A stretch of 64,000 nucleotides of DNA, taken from the NCBI GenBank assembly GCA_964538355.1, contig CAZIFC010000009.1:4322-68321 (forward strand), read 5' to 3'. Each line of letters opens with the position of its first letter. Within the stretch, counting starts at the first letter, position 1. Positions 53,585 to 60,719 of the stretch are shown one piece after another. The position numbers and the translations under genes are program-made. This stretch comes from Bilophila sp964538355. Its GTDB lineage: Bacteria; Desulfobacterota; Desulfovibrionia; Desulfovibrionales; Desulfovibrionaceae. The notes beneath the pieces were generated by a model. That model had not been told where the DNA came from. It searched no databases and saw only the letters and a program-made list of their open reading frames with translations.

Positions 53585-54526
53585 CTAGTTTGCGTAGAAG
53601 GGGGACTGCCCGTCGGGGAACTTGGGGGAGGTGCAGCCGATGCAGGTCGCGTTGTTGACGCACCAGTTGACGCCGTTGTTCCACTTGCGCTCGAAGGAGT
53701 CGCAGGCGTTCCAGGGGCCCTTGCAGCCCAGCTCGAAGCGGCAGCCGCGCTTGTCGGTCATGAAAGGCGAGAAGATGCCGGATTCGAAGGCTTCCAGATG
53801 GGGGCAGTTCATGTGCACGTTCTTGTAGAACGCCTTCGGGCGGCCGTTGGCGTCAAGCCCCTGCTTGACCAGCAGATCGAGCGTGTTGGTGGCGAGAGCC
53901 TGAAGCCCGAGGCCGATGGTGCCCACAATCCAGTCGGGATGGGGAGGGCAGCCGGGGATGTTGATGACCGGAGCGGCGATGCCTTCCTTCTTCAGGAATG
54001 CGGAAACGCCCATTGCGCCGGTTTCGTTGCCCTTGGCGGCGGGAATGCCGCCATAGGCGGCACAGGTGCCCACGGCGAGGACGGCCGCGGCGTTGGCCGA
54101 AAGCACCTTGGTCACTTCGGTCATGGTGATTTCATGATGGTTGGCTTCCGCCACCACGCAGCATTTGCCGTCGTAGGCGACAGGGACAGCTCCCTCCACG
54201 GCAAAGATATACTTGCCCTTGAATTTCTCGGCAACGCGCATCATGTGTTCGTAGGCCTGTTCGCCTTCGGCCGCCATGACGGTGGGATGGAATTCAAGAC
54301 TGATGATTTTGAGCAGTACGTCGGCGATGGCGGGGTGTACGCTGTTGAGCAGCGTCACCGAGCAGCCGGTACATCCCTGCCCCTGAACCCAGAAGACCGG
54401 AGGACGTTCGCCCGTAAGCGTCTGGGCGAAGGCCTCGTGAATGGCGGGGTGGAACATCTGGGAAACCCCGAACCCGGCCACCGTGCCTGAACAGAGTTTG
54501 ACGAAATCTCGTCTGGAAAGAGCCAT
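53585..54526 (-). CDS. hysB: HysB, [NiFeSe] hydrogenase small subunit
   Basis: 313 residues from ATG 54526, with AAGGAGG upstream. A Tat signal (LSRRDFVKLCSGTVAG) carries the folded heterodimer across the membrane. Cluster ligands: proximal CTGCSVTLL and GTCAAYGG and GCPPHPD, then medial and distal Cys in CRFELGCKGPWNACDSF and ATCIGCTSP. The Cys-rich C-terminal part fits three [4Fe-4S] clusters, as in [NiFeSe] enzymes, rather than the [3Fe-4S] medial cluster of [NiFe] types. It precedes hysA in the operon. The frame upstream of this ATG is not coding. Confidence 0.96.
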   Translation of the reverse strand: MALSRRDFVKLCSGTVAGFGVSQMFHPAIHEAFAQTLTGERPPVFWVQGQGCTGCSVTLLNSVHPAIADVLLKIISLEFHPTVMAAEGEQAYEHMMRVAEKFKGKYIFAVEGAVPVAYDGKCCVVAEANHHEITMTEVTKVLSANAAAVLAVGTCAAYGGIPAAKGNETGAMGVSAFLKKEGIAAPVINIPGCPPHPDWIVGTIGLGLQALATNTLDLLVKQGLDANGRPKAFYKNVHMNCPHLEAFESGIFSPFMTDKRGCRFELGCKGPWNACDSFERKWNNGVNWCVNNATCIGCTSPKFPDGQSPFYAN

Positions 54527-54628
54527 TGCTGCCTCCTTGATAAAGGCATTTGTTGAACAGATGGATAGCAAGGGGATGCTGCATGGCGCAACTCCGAGGA
54601 CGGACAGAGAGGGTCCGCAGCAAAAGGT

Positions 54629-54664
54629 TATAATCGTATTATACAGCGGGGGGGATTGTGTCAA
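54629..54664 (-). promoter_or_regulatory. hysBA promoter with G-tract spacer and dyad over the -10
   Basis: On the minus strand: TTGACA (54664-54659), 15-nt spacer that contains a run of seven C (plus-strand G 48-54), then TATAAT (54643-54638). The -10 is half of a perfect dyad TATAAT-CGT-ATTATA at 54629-54643. Confidence 0.7.
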
Positions 54665-55003
54665 TGAAAACGGCGTAAAGCGTGCCACTTAAATAAAAAA
54701 AGTAGCATGAATGGCGGGGCTGATGCCATCTAGTATAGTGAAAAGATGAACTTTCTCGAAAAGGGGTTTTTGCCGTTTGATAAAAAAAGGGCGAGCGGAA
54801 GCTGCCGGCACCCCCTCATGACCCAGCCTGCCGGCACCCTTGCCGCAAGCCGTCCCGCGCCGGATATCGGGGGCTTTCGGACAGCCCGTGAAAAAGGCTG
54901 TTCGCTGGAGGGGATAGCCGAAGCCGGGGGATGAGGCGTGCATACGCTGCGCGCAGCCTCCACCGCCAGAGCGGGCGAGAGTGCCGGGGCCGCCGTTTGC
55001 GGG

Positions 55004-55051
55004 AACCCGCCCCTTCCCGTGCTTGCGTGCGGGAACGGGCGGGTTTATAGT
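55004..55051 (+). promoter_or_regulatory. Promoter of the sugar-acid cluster overlapped by a long inverted repeat
   Basis: TTGCGT (55023-55028), 17-nt spacer, TATAGT (55046-55051). A 16-bp inverted repeat with one mismatch (55004-55019 / 55030-55045) brackets the -35 in its loop and fills most of the spacer. Confidence 0.5.
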
Positions 55052-55160
55052 TGCGGACTGAAGACGGTCAGGGGCATGAATTTTTTTTGGGGAAAAAGCC
55101 CCTCCGCCCGCTCCGTCGGTTCGTTCCTTTGTGGAACCGTCAAAACAAAAGGAATTCTTG

Positions 55161-55919
55161 ATGAAAACGGCACGGGAAATACGGGCTATGATGCGCGGAG
55201 GCGACGCCACTATCGGAACGTGGCTGCAATTCCCTTCGGCGGATGTTGCCGAGGTGCTGGGCGCATCCGGCTATGACTGGGTAGCGGTGGATATGGAGCA
55301 CGGTGCGTTCACGCGGGCCATCCTGCCCGATGTATTCCGAGCCATAGAGCGGGGCGGCTCCGCGCCGTTCGCCCGCATCGCGCAGGCGGATCTTCGGCCC
55401 ATCAAGGACGCGCTGGATTCCGGGGCGCAGGGGCTTATCTTCCCCATGATCGAATCCCGCGAGCAGCTCGACCGGGCGATCAGCCTGTCCCTGTACCCTG
55501 ATGCGGGCGGCAGCCGCGGCGTGGGCTATTCCCGCGCCAACATGTATGGCCGGGACTTTGACGCCTACCGGGAGCATGCGGCGAAGGATATCCTCCTTGT
55601 CGCCCAGATCGAGCACATCCGCGCCGTGGAGCAGCTTGACGCCATCCTCGACCATCCGCGTCTCGACGCCATCATGGTCGGGCCGTATGACCTTTCCGGT
55701 TCCATGGGCCTGACCGGACAGTTTGATCACCCCGATTTCGTCGCCGTGATGGATCGCATCAACGAAACCTGCAAGCGGCACGACATGGCGATGGGCAACC
55801 ACGTCGTGCAGCCCGAACCGGAACGGCTCGCCAAGTGCATTGCCGACGGCTACAGGTTCATTGCCTACGGCATTGATGCCGTCTTTTTGCTGCACGGCTG
55901 CGCCTGTCCCAGAACGTAA
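55161..55919 (+). CDS. HpcH/HpaI family class II aldolase
   Basis: 252 residues. This TIM-barrel family does metal-dependent aldol cleavage or condensation of pyruvate with aldehydes, forming 2-keto-3-deoxy acids. Motifs: VAVDMEHGAFT, FARIAQADLRPIK, GLIFPMIESREQ, LVAQIEHIRAV (metal Glu) and MVGPYDLSGSMG (metal Asp). ATG 55161 follows AAGGA. It opens the cluster 55-60 kb and is the best candidate for making the carbon skeleton of a keto-deoxy sugar acid. A degradative aldolase is the alternative. Confidence 0.88.
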   Translation: MKTAREIRAMMRGGDATIGTWLQFPSADVAEVLGASGYDWVAVDMEHGAFTRAILPDVFRAIERGGSAPFARIAQADLRPIKDALDSGAQGLIFPMIESREQLDRAISLSLYPDAGGSRGVGYSRANMYGRDFDAYREHAAKDILLVAQIEHIRAVEQLDAILDHPRLDAIMVGPYDLSGSMGLTGQFDHPDFVAVMDRINETCKRHDMAMGNHVVQPEPERLAKCIADGYRFIAYGIDAVFLLHGCACPRT

Positions 55920-55925
55920 GCTGGC

Positions 55926-56005
55926 TGGGGAAGGTCCCCCTTTGAAAAGGGCTTTCCTCCCCGGCCCCCTTCCCTCCTCAACGTTTCGCCCTTGAGGGCG
56001 GGGGA
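55926..56005 (+). repeat. Palindromic intergenic repeat, family 1, copy after the aldolase gene
   Basis: Outer arms CTGGGGAAGG and CTTTCCTCCCC, inner CCCCCTTTGAAAAGGG, then tail CCCTTCCCTCCTCAACGTTTCG. Starts 7 nt after the aldolase stop. Confidence 0.65.
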
Positions 56006-56081
56006 ACGGCGCAGGCTTTGCTCCGTCGACTGTCAAACCTCCCCTGCGGAGTCAGGGTTTCAAACCCGCAAGGACTATTTG

Positions 56082-56999
56082 ATGAAAATCGTGTTTTTCG
56101 GCGGTTCCGGATTTTTGGGATCGCATGTGTGCGACAAGCTTTCCGAAGCGGGCCACGATGTGACCATCGTTGACCTGCGCCCTTCCCCGTATCTGCGCCC
56201 TGACCAGAAGATGGTGACGGGGAGCCTGCTGGACGAGGAGCTGGTCAATACGGTGGTGAGCGGTGCTGATGCCGTATTCGACTTTGCCGGGCTTGCCGAT
56301 ATCGGAGAATCCAACCAGAAGCCGGTGGAAACCGCCCGGATCAATGTGCTCGGCAACGTGATTCTGCTGGAGGCCTGCCGCAAGGCCGGGGTCAGGCGGT
56401 ACGTCTTCGCCAGCACGCTGTACGTCTATGGCAAGTCCGGCGGCTTCTACCGGTGCAGCAAGCAGGCCTGCGAGCTGTATATTGAAAACTATCACGACAT
56501 GTTCGGCCTTGAATACACGATCCTGCGCTACGGCTCGCTCTACGGTCCCCGATCCGACCGCCGCAACGCGATCAACCGCTTCGTCGCCGAGGCTCTGCAA
56601 CAGGGCGAAATCACCTATTACGGTGCGCCCACGGCCCTGCGCGAATATATCCATGTCGAGGACGCGGCTCTCAGCACCGTGGAAATCCTCAAGCCGGAAT
56701 ATGCCAACCAGAACATCGTGCTGACCGGCGATCAGCCCATGCAGGTGGGCGATCTGTTCCGCATGATCGGGGAAATGCTCGGCAAGGAAGTGAAAATCAA
56801 CTACCAGCACGATCCCAACAGCGGGCATTACCAGATCACCCCCTACGCCTTCATGCCCAAGGTCGGCCGCAAGATGACGCCGCATCTGTCCATCGAGCTT
56901 GGACAGGGCGTGCTCAAGGTCATGGAAGAGATCCATCAGGAACTGCACCCCGAACTCAAGGAGCTGGGCGGTTATTTGATGGTGAACAAGGAAGATTAA
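56082..56999 (+). CDS. NAD(P)-dependent epimerase/dehydratase (extended SDR)
   Basis: A 305-residue extended short-chain dehydrogenase. The cofactor motif GGSGFLGSHV is at the N-terminus, with acidic Asp in VTIVDLRPS (NAD preference). The catalytic Tyr/Lys pair lies in FYRCSKQACELY (YxxxK), with the preceding STLYVYG. The later RYGSLYGPRSDRRN is typical of nucleotide-sugar epimerases. ATG 56082 follows AAGGA. Downstream, the cytidylyltransferase starts 19 nt after its stop. Confidence 0.9.
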   Translation: MKIVFFGGSGFLGSHVCDKLSEAGHDVTIVDLRPSPYLRPDQKMVTGSLLDEELVNTVVSGADAVFDFAGLADIGESNQKPVETARINVLGNVILLEACRKAGVRRYVFASTLYVYGKSGGFYRCSKQACELYIENYHDMFGLEYTILRYGSLYGPRSDRRNAINRFVAEALQQGEITYYGAPTALREYIHVEDAALSTVEILKPEYANQNIVLTGDQPMQVGDLFRMIGEMLGKEVKINYQHDPNSGHYQITPYAFMPKVGRKMTPHLSIELGQGVLKVMEEIHQELHPELKELGGYLMVNKED

Positions 57000-57017
57000 C
57001 CTCTCAGGAGCTTTCTC

Positions 57018-57788
57018 ATGAATATCATTGCCATTATTCCCGCCCGGATGGGTTCGAGCCGTTTTCCCGGCAAACCGCTTGCCGACATCCACGGCATCCC
57101 GATGGTCGGGCATGTGACCATCCGTACCGGCATGTGCAAAAACCTGACCTCCACCTGGATCGCCACCTGTGACGATGTGGTGATGGAGTACGCCGCGTCT
57201 GCCGGGCTCAAGGCGGTCATGACCGCGGACACCCATGTCCGCTGTACGACCCGTACCGCCGAAGCCATGCTGAAGATTGAGGAAATGACCGGCAAGCGTG
57301 CCGATATCGTGGTGATGGTGCAGGGCGACGAGCCTATGATCACCCCCGACATGATCGACGCCGCCGTGGAGCCGATGCTGCGGGACGAATCCATCAACGT
57401 CGTCAACCTGATGGCCGACCTTGCCACCGAAGAAGAATTTGAGGACCCCAATGAAGTGAAGGTCGTGACCGACCTGAACGGCGACGCCCTCTACTTCTCC
57501 CGCGAGCCGATTCCCTCCCGCAAGAAGGGAACCCCGCATGTGCCCATGCACAAGCAGGTGTGCATCATTCCCTTCCGCCGCGACTACCTGTTGAAATTCA
57601 ACGCGATGTCCGAGTCTCCGCTGGAAATCATCGAGTCCGTGGACATGATGCGTATTCTTGAGCACGGCGAAAAGGTCCGCATGGTCCCCACCGACAAGCG
57701 CACCCTCAGCGTCGATACGCAGGAAGATCTCGAACGCGTCCGCGAGATGATGAAGGACGATGCCCTGCGGCTCAGCTATACGAAGTAG
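57018..57788 (+). CDS. KdsB-like CMP-sugar cytidylyltransferase
   Basis: 256 residues of the CMP-Kdo synthetase family, which activates a keto-deoxy sugar acid with CTP. The nucleotide loop IIPARMGSSRFPGKPLADI and VVMVQGDEPMITPDM are intact, as are YFSREPIPS and LSVDTQEDLERV. The usual GTDR block before the helix (substrate side) is replaced by VRCTTRTAEA. The substrate may therefore differ from Kdo. A second, true kdsB elsewhere would support this. It sits between the epimerase and the acyltransferase. Confidence 0.88.
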   Translation: MNIIAIIPARMGSSRFPGKPLADIHGIPMVGHVTIRTGMCKNLTSTWIATCDDVVMEYAASAGLKAVMTADTHVRCTTRTAEAMLKIEEMTGKRADIVVMVQGDEPMITPDMIDAAVEPMLRDESINVVNLMADLATEEEFEDPNEVKVVTDLNGDALYFSREPIPSRKKGTPHVPMHKQVCIIPFRRDYLLKFNAMSESPLEIIESVDMMRILEHGEKVRMVPTDKRTLSVDTQEDLERVREMMKDDALRLSYTK

Positions 57789-57890
57789 GGGAGAGGGGGA
57801 TGCGGAGGGAAAAGGGCCTTTTCGAACGGGCCGCCTGCGCTCCCTTCCCGGATCTCCTCCTCTCATCCTCCAAAGGTTTCAACTGGTGGG
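57786..57890 (+). repeat. Palindromic intergenic repeat, family 1, diverged copy
   Basis: GGGGAGAGGGGGATG arm, inner AAAGGGCC/GGCC pairs, C/T-rich stretch GATCTCCTCCTCTCATCC and tail CCTCCAAAGGTTTCAACT. Overlaps the end of the cytidylyltransferase gene by the stop codon region. Confidence 0.5.
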
Positions 57891-57947
57891 GAGGCCGCTC
57901 GGCGGCTTTCCCCTTTTTTGTGTCTGGCAACAATCTGCGGGGTCGGC

Positions 57948-58535
57948 ATGGGACATTTTTTTGAAGAACTGTATGTTGCGGCGTTCGCGTGGATTCCTAC
58001 CGTGCTCGGCATGGGGGCACGCCTGCTGTTCTGGCGTCCGCTGTTCGGGTCGTGCGGGAAGGTGCGTTTCGGAACGGGCATCGCCATGCAGGGCTGTGCG
58101 AACATGCGCCTTGCGGACGGCGTGCGCGTCGGCAGGGGCTGCCAGCTGTATGCCGAGGGCGGGACGCTGGAAATGGGCGAGGATGCCGCGCTCAGCCCGG
58201 GGGTGACCGTGGATGCTTCGGGCGGCCTTGTCCGCATCGGAAAGCAGGTTGCGGTTGGGCCTGGAACGGTTTTGCGTGCGGCCAACCATTGTTTTGATAG
58301 CCTTGAAAAGCCTATCATGGTACAGGGTCACCTGTACGGAGAAATCCTCATTGAGGATGATGTCTGGATCGCGGCGAACTGCACGATCACACCCGGAACC
58401 CGTATTGGGCATGGGGCCGTGGTCGGTGCCGGTGCGGTGGTCACGCGCGACGTGGAGCCTTATGCCATTGTGGGAGGGGTTCCGGCGCGGGTCATCGGCA
58501 GCCGCAAGGACCGGCAGACGTCATCCCGCCCCTAG
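57948..58535 (+). CDS. Hexapeptide-repeat acyltransferase
   Basis: 195 residues with a left-handed beta-helix (LbetaH) pattern: repeated V/I-x-G-x-x-x blocks (VRVGRGCQLYAEGGTLEMG; GKQVAVGPGTVL; TPGTRIGHGAVVGAGAVVT) and the late signature VGGVPARVIG. Such enzymes acetylate or acylate sugars with acyl-CoA. ATG 57948 was chosen (GCGGGG upstream) rather than an earlier TTG. In this cluster it may N- or O-acylate the sugar acid or a precursor; no amine-forming enzyme is present nearby. Confidence 0.88.
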   Translation: MGHFFEELYVAAFAWIPTVLGMGARLLFWRPLFGSCGKVRFGTGIAMQGCANMRLADGVRVGRGCQLYAEGGTLEMGEDAALSPGVTVDASGGLVRIGKQVAVGPGTVLRAANHCFDSLEKPIMVQGHLYGEILIEDDVWIAANCTITPGTRIGHGAVVGAGAVVTRDVEPYAIVGGVPARVIGSRKDRQTSSRP

Positions 58536-58575
58536 GAATGTCGTTTTCCATGCAGCCAAAAGGATATTTCGTCAT

Positions 58576-59490
58576 ATGAAAATCGCCATCACCACATCGT
58601 CCTTTGCCCGCTACAGCGACGAGCCGCTGAAGCTCCTCGAACAGGCGGGCGTAGAATATGTCATGAACGACAAGGGCCGCGCTCTTACGGAAGAGGAGGC
58701 CATCCAGTTCCTGAAGGATTGCGACGGCGTCGCCGCCGGGACCGAACCGCTGACCCGCAAGGTCATGGACGCCCTGCCGAACCTCAAGGTCATCTCGCGG
58801 TGCGGGACGGGCATGGACAGCGTGGATCGCGGTGCTGCCGCCGAGAAGGGCATCGAGGTTCGCAATACGCCGGACGGCCCCACGCTGGCGGTCGCCGAGC
58901 TGACGCTGGGCCTTATCCTGACCCTCCTGCGCCAGGTTTCGCATCAGGATCGCGAACTGCGTTCCGGCGTCTGGAAAAAGCGCATGGGCAACCTTCTGCA
59001 CGGCAAGAACGTGGGCATCATCGGTTTCGGCAAGATCGGGCGGGCCGTGGCGCGTCTTCTGGAGCCTTTTGGAGTGAACATCGGCTACCATGATCCGTAT
59101 GCCGAAGTGCCGGAATATACCCGTCTTGAGCTTGACGAGCTGATGGGCTGGGCCGATGTGATCACGCTGCATTGCCCCAAGTCCGAAAGCGGAACGCCGC
59201 TGCTCGATTTGGGGCGTTTGTCCCTGATGCGTCCGGGAAGCTTTGTCCTGAACGTGGCCCGCGGCGGGCTTATCGACGAGAAAGCCCTGTTCGGCCTCTT
59301 GACCGCCGGGCATCTGGCGGGAGCGGCCCTCGACTGCTTCAACAAGGAACCCTACGAAGGGCCGCTCAAGGATATGGACAACGTCATCCTGACCCCGCAC
59401 ATCGGCTCCTATGCCAAGGAAGCGCGGATCATCATGGAGACGGACACCATCAGGAATCTCCTTGGCGTACTCTTCCCCGGAGACGAATAA
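58576..59490 (+). CDS. D-2-hydroxyacid dehydrogenase (phosphoglycerate dehydrogenase-like)
   Basis: 304 residues. Rossmann motif GFGKIGRAVARLL with HDPYAE following. Catalytic Arg in VARGGLIDEKAL, and Glu/His in CFNKEPYEGPL and TPHIGSYAKE. The family reduces or oxidises 2-hydroxy/2-keto acids. It lacks the C-terminal ACT regulatory domain of true SerA. In this cluster it could act on a keto-acid intermediate. ATG 58576 follows AAGGA. Its stop overlaps the HAD gene start (TAATG). Confidence 0.9.
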   Translation: MKIAITTSSFARYSDEPLKLLEQAGVEYVMNDKGRALTEEEAIQFLKDCDGVAAGTEPLTRKVMDALPNLKVISRCGTGMDSVDRGAAAEKGIEVRNTPDGPTLAVAELTLGLILTLLRQVSHQDRELRSGVWKKRMGNLLHGKNVGIIGFGKIGRAVARLLEPFGVNIGYHDPYAEVPEYTRLELDELMGWADVITLHCPKSESGTPLLDLGRLSLMRPGSFVLNVARGGLIDEKALFGLLTAGHLAGAALDCFNKEPYEGPLKDMDNVILTPHIGSYAKEARIIMETDTIRNLLGVLFPGDE

Positions 59491-60134
59491 TGGCTCTTTC
59501 GCTCATCGTCTTTGACTGCGACGGCGTGATCCTCGAATCCGTCGACGCCAAGACCAAGGCCTTCGGGCAGGTTGCGGAGCCGCTCGGCGCGGAAGCCCGT
59601 GACAGGCTGGTTCTCTACCATACCCTGCACGGCGGGGTAAGCCGCCGCGAAAAATTCGCGTGGCTGTACCACGAGGTTTTCCAGCGGGAAATCACGCCCG
59701 AGGAAATGGAAGACTGCTGCGCCCGGTTTGTCTCCTATGCGCTGGACAATGTCCTGAACGCGCCGCTTGTGCCCGGCATCATGGACGTGCTGGAACGCTG
59801 GCATGGCCGCGTCCCCATGTACGTCTGCTCGGGCACGCCGCAGGCCGAGCTGGAAGCCATCCTCGAGAAACGCGGGCTTGCCAGATACTTTACCGGTATT
59901 TGCGGAACCCCGCCCGCGAAGGCGGAGCTTTTGAAAGGCATCGTCCTCCGGGGGCGCGTTGACCCCGCCGATGTCGTTATGGTCGGGGATGCCACCACCG
60001 ATCTTGATGCCGCCGAAACCGCCGGGACACTCTTTTACGGGCGCGGGCCGTTCTTCGAGCAGTCTTCCCATCCCCACGGGGCGGATTTGACCGGGCTTAA
60101 CGACTGGCTGGAAGCGCAGGCCAGGGCAGTATAA
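59490..60134 (+). CDS. HAD-family phosphatase (beta-phosphoglucomutase-like)
   Basis: 214 residues. Catalytic motifs VFDCDGVILES (DxD), SGTPQAELEAI (Thr/Ser motif) and VVMVGDATTDLDAAETAG (motif III/IV with GDA). A cap domain lies between residues 15 and 85. Likely removes a phosphate from a sugar-acid phosphate, the role of KdsC in Kdo synthesis. Start ATG 59490 overlaps the dehydrogenase stop. Confidence 0.9.
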   Translation: MALSLIVFDCDGVILESVDAKTKAFGQVAEPLGAEARDRLVLYHTLHGGVSRREKFAWLYHEVFQREITPEEMEDCCARFVSYALDNVLNAPLVPGIMDVLERWHGRVPMYVCSGTPQAELEAILEKRGLARYFTGICGTPPAKAELLKGIVLRGRVDPADVVMVGDATTDLDAAETAGTLFYGRGPFFEQSSHPHGADLTGLNDWLEAQARAV

Positions 60135-60157
60135 CTGGTGAAGGATTTGTTTTTTTG

Positions 60158-60245
60158 AATTGGGGAGGGGAAAGAGAAACTTTCTGGAGAAAGTATTCCC
60201 TTTCCCCTCCCCAACCCCCACCCCTTTCCCTTCAAAGACGTTCGA
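60158..60245 (+). repeat. Palindromic intergenic repeat, family 1, best-preserved copy
   Basis: Outer arms GGGGAGGGGAAAG (60162-60174) and CTTTCCCCTCCCC (60200-60212) are perfectly complementary over 13 bp. Inner hairpin ACTTTCTGGAGAAAGT lies between. Tail CCCACCCCTTTCCCTTCAA and AGACGTTCGATC follow. Used as the reference for the family. Confidence 0.85.
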
Positions 60246-60571
60246 TCTTATCGAATCCCTCGTGCAGGCTGGTTCCGGGCTTGCAGGTTCGGGACATTGC
60301 CCGATTTGTCTTTGTGGGGATGGAAGGTCCGTTACGCCTTGCGGCCCGAGCCTGCCCCCAGAAAGAGCCGTTCCTCATGCCGGATTCCTGCCCAGCCCTT
60401 GCCACAGATTCCAGCACAGAACCCGCCCCCCCCGCCTCCGAACCTTTTGTGTTTTGGAGGTGTTTGTGTTTGTATGGCGGACATGTTTGTCTGTTTCCTC
60501 TTCCAATGCGAAGGGGCCTTTTAGAGAGCCTGATCAAAACGCGATAAGGAACGCTTTCTGACGCCGCCAGA

Positions 60572-60615
60572 CCGCCGGACAGCGAAGAGGCGCAAGCCTG
60601 TTCGCTGTCCGGCGG
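60572..60615 (+). repeat. Long hairpin with GCAA tetraloop
   Basis: CCGCCGGACAGCGAA pairs perfectly with TTCGCTGTCCGGCGG (15 bp). After a single G-G mismatch an inner AGGC-GCAA-GCCT closes the loop, a GNRA tetraloop. Not followed by a T-run. Confidence 0.85.
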
Positions 60616-60617
60616 CA

Positions 60618-60689
60618 CTGAGGGGGTCAGGGGGGCATCATGCCCCCCTGCCTGCCGGGAGGCGCGGGTCCGGGCGGCAGCCCGGCCAA
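60618..60689 (-). repeat. GC-rich palindromic intergenic repeat, family 2, inverted copy
   Basis: Read on the minus strand it begins GGCCGGGCTGCCGCCCGG and CCCGC, followed by an inner palindrome CAGGGGGGCATGATGCCCCC, then TGACCCCCT. Same order as 16233-16290. Confidence 0.8.
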
Positions 60690-60719
60690 AACCGGAGGCA
60701 TCCTTCCCACGGAGTTCCT

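Larger units (their letters stand above)
54527..55160. other. 634-nt divergent intergenic region between hysB and the sugar-acid cluster
   Basis: No gene is supported. It holds the hys promoter and dyad (54629-54664), several hairpins (ACAGCC/GGCTGT at about 54883-54903), and the promoter/hairpin at 55004-55051 for the rightward cluster. AAGGA just before ATG 55161 is the ribosome site. Confidence 0.55.
60135..60719. other. 585-nt intergenic region between the HAD and helicase genes
   Basis: No gene is supported. It carries repeat family 1 copy A, a T/G-rich zone (60400-60540, poorly coding), a long hairpin with GCAA tetraloop (60572-60615) and a repeat of family 2 (60618-60689). The helicase start codon GTG 60720 is preceded by ACGGAG. 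Confidence 0.5.

Noticed and set aside
60400..60540. Short proline-rich frames downstream of the HAD gene
   Set aside because: No ribosome site and poor codon use; they overlap a low-quality T/G-rich region.
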